Part shown: positions 22,759-29,656 of the stretch, one piece after another
Layout: every line of letters begins with the position of its first letter
Position numbering within the stretch: position 1 is the stretch's first letter
DNA from: an uncultured Collinsella sp.
GTDB lineage: Bacteria > Actinomycetota > Coriobacteriia > Coriobacteriales > Coriobacteriaceae
Direction: 5' to 3'
NCBI GenBank assembly: GCA_900543275.1
Contig: UQQL01000017.1
Coordinates: forward strand, 1 to 29,656
DNA: 29,656 bases
Notes under the pieces: generated by a model
The model's database searches: none
Told to the model about the DNA's origin: nothing
What the model saw: only the letters and a program-made list of their open reading frames with translations
Made by a program: the position numbers and the translations under genes

Positions 22759-24590
22759 TGACCGATCTTGCATCCACCACACCACAATCGCTCGGTCGCG
22801 ATCCCATGGTCGGCCTGCGCCTGGCGCGTGTCGACGGGTTTGAGCCGGCCATTGCGCTCGGTCAGGACGAACTGCCTGCCTATCTGCGTCGTTTTACGAT
22901 ACTGTTTGCCGACGATGCCACCATGCGCCGTGGCGGTATCGGCCGCGTGACGCGTGCTGTCAACGCCCAAGGCGAGGCCGTAGCACTCAAACAGCTCATC
23001 TTGCCGACGCGCGATGAGTTTGACGACGATGCCGCCCATGAGGCGCTGGTCGCCAAGTTCAAAGCGGCATTTCGCGAGGAATATGAATGCCATCGCGCCC
23101 TTTCGGGCCTTAAGGGCTTTCCCCGCCTCTATGGCTGGGGCGAGGTTGACGGTGTGCCTGCAATTGTCATGGAATGGGTCGAGGGCGAGACGCTCGCCCG
23201 CTTGCGCTCGCGCTTTGCCGTGGACGATGCCGGACGCCTATCGCCGCTTGTGGCGGCGCGCTTGGGGCGCGACCTGTTCGACCTGCTCTGCCGCATGAGC
23301 CTGGTGGGGGAGGGCTTTGTCCATCGCGATATCTCGCCCGCTAATATTATGGTGCGTACGGCGCGTTTACCGCTTGACCGGCAGCTTGCCGAGGGCACCT
23401 TTGACCTGTGCCTGATCGACTTTGGCTCGTCGCTGGCGCTCGAGCCTGCGTCGGCCGTGGCCGGTACCGGCGGCAAGGCATCCTTTACCGAGCGCTATGC
23501 CACGCTGCGTCGCGCGACGGTGGCCTACGCTCCGCCCGAGATGCTCACCGACGATATTCCCGACCTGCGCGCTTTGCGTATGTCGCCGGCGATCGACGTC
23601 TATGCCGCGGCAAGCACGGTTTACGAGCTCATTGCCGGCGTCGCGCCATACGAAGCCGCGCCGAGCACTTCGGGTTCGCGCAAAAAGACGCGCGACATCG
23701 CGAGCCCCTACCGTCTCAAGATGGACACGCGGCCCGACTATCCCATTGGTGCCCATGCGCCCGGTTGCGATTTGACTCAGCTGCTTCGTCGTGAGCCCGA
23801 TGTGGCGCTCGCCGCGGCTGAGCAGGCCCAGCAGTTGGGGCTTGAGCCGGATTCCGAGGAGCTACGCGATGCGCTGGCGTTTGTCGATGCCCAGCTGTTC
23901 GACGTGGTGATGGCCTGTCTATCCAGCCACCAAAAAGATCGTCCCGAGCCGGCGGCGGTCGAGGCGGCGCTCTCGGCGTTTTGTGACCACTATGCGCAAA
24001 ATGTCGGTCGTTCGCTCCGCGGCGAGCCGCTCACGCCGTGCCCCATGGATGCGTCTGGCCGCGCGGTTCGTCGCGCGCTGATGGTCGGCGCGACGGTCGT
24101 CTGTGGCGTGGTTTGGGCTGTGGTCGTGGTTTCGGCCGCGCTGCTGGCGTCGGGCGCTCGCGTGACGGCGACTTTGGGATCGCTCGTGTGGTCTGGGTCG
24201 CTACCGGGTGTTATTGCCGCACTGGCGTTGGCGCTGCCGGGCATAGCCGGCGTTGCCGCGGGGGCACTTGCGCGTGATCGGCGCTCGGGGTTCCTGCAGG
24301 GTGTGCTTGCGCTTTCTGCCTGCGAGGTTCCGGTGCTGGTTGTGGCTGCATGTAGCGTATTTTCCCAACGCGCCGTGATGGGCGGCCTTGTTGCCGCTCT
24401 GGTTGCAACCTATACGCTTACGTGGTTTTTGCTTGCGATGGGCTTTGCCTTTGAACTTCCCGTTTCGGCACCGCGACGCACAAAAGCCCAGATGGCGACT
24501 CCGCTTGCCGGTGGAGCCGCAGCTGCCCGTACTTTTGGCGGACCTGTCGAAGTATCGTCCGATTCTATTTCTACGACCAAGGAGGCCTAG
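22755..24590 (+). CDS. Membrane Ser/Thr protein kinase, second signalling operon
   Basis: 611 residues. The kinase domain spans ~45-330: GGIGRV loop, Lys79 in VALKQ, H190-R-D192 (HRDISPANIM), D222-FG, then TVAYAPPEML with an unusually long activation segment (~40 residues from DFG to PPE). The C-lobe has a ~60-residue stretch (SSGSRKKTRDIASPYRLKMD...) not usual in small bacterial kinases. After ~430 come four membrane helices, with only a short C-terminal Thr/Ser tail, so no extracellular sensor domain. It overlaps the previous gene by 4 bases and ends 3 bases before the FHA-like gene, whose ribosome site (AAGGAGG) lies inside its last codons. The substrate is probably encoded nearby. Confidence 0.88.
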   Translation: MMTDLASTTPQSLGRDPMVGLRLARVDGFEPAIALGQDELPAYLRRFTILFADDATMRRGGIGRVTRAVNAQGEAVALKQLILPTRDEFDDDAAHEALVAKFKAAFREEYECHRALSGLKGFPRLYGWGEVDGVPAIVMEWVEGETLARLRSRFAVDDAGRLSPLVAARLGRDLFDLLCRMSLVGEGFVHRDISPANIMVRTARLPLDRQLAEGTFDLCLIDFGSSLALEPASAVAGTGGKASFTERYATLRRATVAYAPPEMLTDDIPDLRALRMSPAIDVYAAASTVYELIAGVAPYEAAPSTSGSRKKTRDIASPYRLKMDTRPDYPIGAHAPGCDLTQLLRREPDVALAAAEQAQQLGLEPDSEELRDALAFVDAQLFDVVMACLSSHQKDRPEPAAVEAALSAFCDHYAQNVGRSLRGEPLTPCPMDASGRAVRRALMVGATVVCGVVWAVVVVSAALLASGARVTATLGSLVWSGSLPGVIAALALALPGIAGVAAGALARDRRSGFLQGVLALSACEVPVLVVAACSVFSQRAVMGGLVAALVATYTLTWFLLAMGFAFELPVSAPRRTKAQMATPLAGGAAAARTFGGPVEVSSDSISTTKEA

Positions 24591-24593
24591 GTC

Positions 24594-25538
24594 ATGGCAT
24601 CTCAAGTTGAGCTCACCCCATGCGGGGCCATGTTTGACATCTTTAAGCGCGCGGCGCATCTGAGCCATATCGAGCTGTGCGGCTTGGTGCTTTCGTCCCG
24701 TCCGCTCGCCGACGGCCGCAGCCCGCAGAGCCGAGCCGCCGATCGCTCTTGGGTTTCCCGCTTTATCGTTCGCGCGCCGGTCGGCACGCTTCAGCAGCGC
24801 TACTTTGCCGAATACGGTACCTCGGCTGCGCGTATTATGTCGCAACTGGCCCTGCGCCAGCGCAATCCCATGGACTCCACGGCTGTGATCAATATGGTGT
24901 GCGGTCCTGCAGGTGAACCGATGGTACGCGCGCTCGAAGAGTGCCATCAGGACACGAATCTCTATCGCAACGCGCTCGATCGCCTGTCCCAGGCGGCGGA
25001 ACTCATGCCCGCCGAGCGCGCCGAGGCCGTGCTGGTGCTGTTTGTCGCCGTCGGTTGTTCGGCGGATGTGCGGTCCTCGGTGAACTATGCCATCGACTAC
25101 GCGCACGCGACCTGTGGCGGAGGCACCTCCACGCCGCGTTCGCTTGGCATGTCGATGACCGCGGGCGAACGCGAACCCGCTCCGGCGCACCCCTTGGGCT
25201 TGCTGCGCGTACAAAACAGTTTTGTCGTGAGCGCCCCGCGCTGGATTCAGCCGAGTGAGCAGGGTGTTGAGATTGGTGCGCTGGCCACTGGTGAGGGCGA
25301 TATTACCGACGTCGGCGACGATGTCTCGGCCCGCCATGCCCATATCTGGTGCGATGCTCAAAATATCTGGCACGTCGAGGACTTGTCGTCCACCAACGGA
25401 ACCGTGGTGGTAAACGGGGCCACGCGCGTCTGCATTCAGGTCGAGCCCGGCCGTTCCGCCCAACTCAATCCCGGCGACGAGCTCAAGCTCGGCGAATCCA
25501 CTACCTACGCTATCCTCCTCGGCGTCGGCGCCCTCTAG
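24594..25538 (+). CDS. Divergent FHA-domain protein of the second kinase operon
   Basis: 314 residues, soluble. Residues ~1-190 form an alpha-rich region I do not recognise (SHIELCGLVLSS, RFIVRAPVGTLQQRYF, RNALDRLSQAAELMP). A C-terminal FHA-like domain (~225-312) keeps VSARHAHI and LSSTNGTVVVNG, but the phosphate-contacting Gly-Arg of strand 3-4 is IGALATGEGD here, so the Arg is missing. The Ser and His of SARH and the TNG loop remain, so binding may be altered or phospho-independent. It starts 3 bases after the kinase stop and is the last gene of the operon. Partner of the adjacent kinase by context. Confidence 0.85.
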   Translation: MASQVELTPCGAMFDIFKRAAHLSHIELCGLVLSSRPLADGRSPQSRAADRSWVSRFIVRAPVGTLQQRYFAEYGTSAARIMSQLALRQRNPMDSTAVINMVCGPAGEPMVRALEECHQDTNLYRNALDRLSQAAELMPAERAEAVLVLFVAVGCSADVRSSVNYAIDYAHATCGGGTSTPRSLGMSMTAGEREPAPAHPLGLLRVQNSFVVSAPRWIQPSEQGVEIGALATGEGDITDVGDDVSARHAHIWCDAQNIWHVEDLSSTNGTVVVNGATRVCIQVEPGRSAQLNPGDELKLGESTTYAILLGVGAL

Positions 25539-25649
25539 TCGGCAGATGGGGACGTTCCTTTTATGCCGGCACTCCGGGACACTCCATGGCGCGCCAGGGC
25601 CAATCGCCCGGGGACGAAGCGTTCATTTTGGCCCTTGGCGGTCACCCGA

Positions 25650-25663
25650 GGTAAACCTTTACC
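25650..25663. promoter_or_regulatory. Palindrome upstream of the oxidoreductase promoter
   Basis: GGTAAA-CC-TTTACC has perfect 6-bp arms about 40 bases before the TACAAT -10 element. It is a plausible regulator site for the pyruvate oxidoreductase gene. It does not match the Rex consensus. The stretch 25539-25649 between the FHA-like gene and this site shows no gene, only G+C-rich sequence with a TGGCGCGCCA palindrome at 25587-25596. Confidence 0.4.
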
Positions 25664-25702
25664 GCCCACCTATATTTGTCGAAATTACACTTGGCGGCGG
25701 GG

Positions 25703-25708
25703 TACAAT
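25703..25708 (+). promoter_or_regulatory. -10 box of the pyruvate oxidoreductase gene
   Basis: TACAAT matches the -10 consensus at five of six positions, but no -35 lies at the right distance. If used, transcription starts near 25715 and leaves a leader of about 275 bases before the ATG. Confidence 0.45.
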
Positions 25709-25711
25709 AAA

Positions 25712-25989
25712 CCCGCATGCGGATTTCCGTTGCGGGCGCTTCCCATCGCCGGGGCGTGCCCGGGAGCATCCGGCATGCGGCCTTTGCGGCGCTCGGTCAT
25801 GTGCAAGACGGGCGGTCGGGTCTGTGGGGCGCATCAGTTGCCCCTCGCCTCGGCATGCCTTCTCTCCACGCCATGTACCTGCTGCTGAGCCTGCCTGCCA
25901 GATGATTGGAAGCAACAGCGAAAATCCCATCACGCCAATATCCCGGCGATCGCCGGGGCCTGTATACCTATATGAGAGGAGAGGGGTAT
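25712..25989 (+). promoter_or_regulatory. Long structured leader before pyruvate oxidoreductase
   Basis: No gene-like frame with a ribosome site is present. Foldable parts are: CCCGCA (25712-25717) with TGCGGG (25731-25736), enclosing CGG-ATTT-CCG; a perfect 16-bp palindrome CCCGGCGATCGCCGGG (25942-25957); and TATACC (25963-25968) with GGTATA (25985-25990), which would hold the ribosome site AGAGGAGAGG in a loop and pair the A of the ATG. I do not recognise a known riboswitch. Confidence 0.4.
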
Positions 25990-29529
<3,540 letters not shown>

Positions 29530-29581
29530 GTCTCCCACCGCAGGATCTGAGGGCTAACCTTCGCGGACGTCCTCGGACATG

Positions 29582-29599
29582 AAAGAACCCCCGCTGCGC
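29582..29599 (+). terminator. Possible left half of an interrupted terminator
   Basis: AAAGAACCCCCGCTGCGC looks like the A-tract and left arm of an intrinsic (bidirectional) terminator for the oxidoreductase gene. No complementary arm follows; the presumed insertion sequence begins at 29602 instead. Confidence 0.3.
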
Positions 29600-29607
29600 A
29601 CTGAATT

Positions 29608-29641
29608 GCCTCCCATTTCTTGGACACAAGAAATGGGAGGC
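29608..29641 (+). terminator. Strong hairpin at the element end
   Basis: The arms 29608-29622 and 29627-29641 are perfectly complementary over 15 bp around a GACA loop, followed by CTTTTTA. This has the form of an intrinsic terminator, and serves as one after the oxidoreductase gene. Its right arm contains the GGGAGG ribosome site of the frame that starts at 29648, so read-through transcripts would hide that site. Confidence 0.75.
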
Positions 29642-29647
29642 CTTTTT

Positions 29648-29656
29648 ATGGCTGGA
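29648..29656 (+). CDS. Possible start of transposase orfA (three codons only)
   Basis: ATG GCT GGA runs off the window end, with GGGAGG 7 bases upstream. The position just inside a presumed IS3-family left end fits the first transposase frame. Three codons cannot confirm this. Confidence 0.3.

Larger units (their letters stand above)
29602..29656 (+). mobile_element. Left end of an IS3-family (IS150-like) element, cut by contig end
   Basis: TGAATTGCCTCCCATTTCTT then GGACA starts with TG and, from memory, matches the IS150 terminal repeat (TG-n-A-n-TGC...CC...TTT-n-TTGGAC) at about 17 of 25 positions. A perfect hairpin and a possible transposase start follow at once. Only 55 bases are present, so the element cannot be identified further. 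A short-read contig stopping inside a multicopy IS would be expected. Confidence 0.5.

Noticed and set aside
24201..25463. 420-codon antisense frame over the second kinase and FHA-like genes
   Set aside because: Arg/His/Gly-rich with no domain; the sense strand encodes clear kinase membrane helices and an FHA-like domain.
25563..25989. Several short open frames in the gap before the pyruvate oxidoreductase
   Set aside because: None has a convincing ribosome site or protein-like composition, and they overlap one another in different frames.

Overview
The window is high-G+C DNA from an anaerobic actinobacterium, most likely a gut member of Coriobacteriia close to Collinsella. This rests on the actinobacterial cell-wall signalling order (FhaA, FhaB, PP2C phosphatase, SEDS protein, PBP, PASTA kinase), a one-piece pyruvate:ferredoxin oxidoreductase and the codon bias. 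The genus is an inference from memory, not a search. Both ends look like contig ends: bases 1-48 match the Illumina Nextera i7 adapter and are not genomic, and the last ~55 bases look like the start of an IS3-family (IS150-like) insertion sequence.

Layout. 72-10138, minus strand: a compact six-gene operon read right to left. It encodes a polytopic Ser/Thr kinase, FhaA, FhaB, a PP2C phosphatase, a single polypeptide fusing a SEDS glycosyltransferase (FtsW/RodA) to a transpeptidase PBP, and a PASTA kinase (PknB type). Junctions overlap or lie within a few bases, except about 130 bp before the PASTA kinase. Kinases, phosphatase and phosphothreonine readers would control the cell-wall synthase encoded among them.

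10139-16490, mostly plus strand: an accessory block of looser codon use and, by eye, lower G+C. It starts with a 62-bp-period inverted-repeat cluster. Then come a membrane regulator with two membrane bundles and two LuxR-type helix-turn-helix domains, a small Sec-exported four-cysteine protein, an intergenic hairpin, two ABC permeases, an ABC ATPase and a second exported protein. It looks like a self-regulated secreted-protein/ABC-transporter module and is the best candidate for an undescribed system here. A 13-bp-stem hairpin closes it.

16519-21607: housekeeping. A YcxB-like membrane protein (minus), dnaX, a small single-pass protein of unknown function (minus), ybaB and recR.

21608-25538: a second phospho-signalling operon: an anchored Ser/Gly-rich protein, a membrane Ser/Thr kinase and an FHA-like protein lacking the usual Gly-Arg motif. 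Two matching palindromes 73 bp apart and a terminator-like hairpin lie in front of it.

25539-29656: a long structured leader, a complete 1179-residue pyruvate:ferredoxin oxidoreductase with strongly biased codons, and the presumed IS end. No tRNA, rRNA or CRISPR array was seen.
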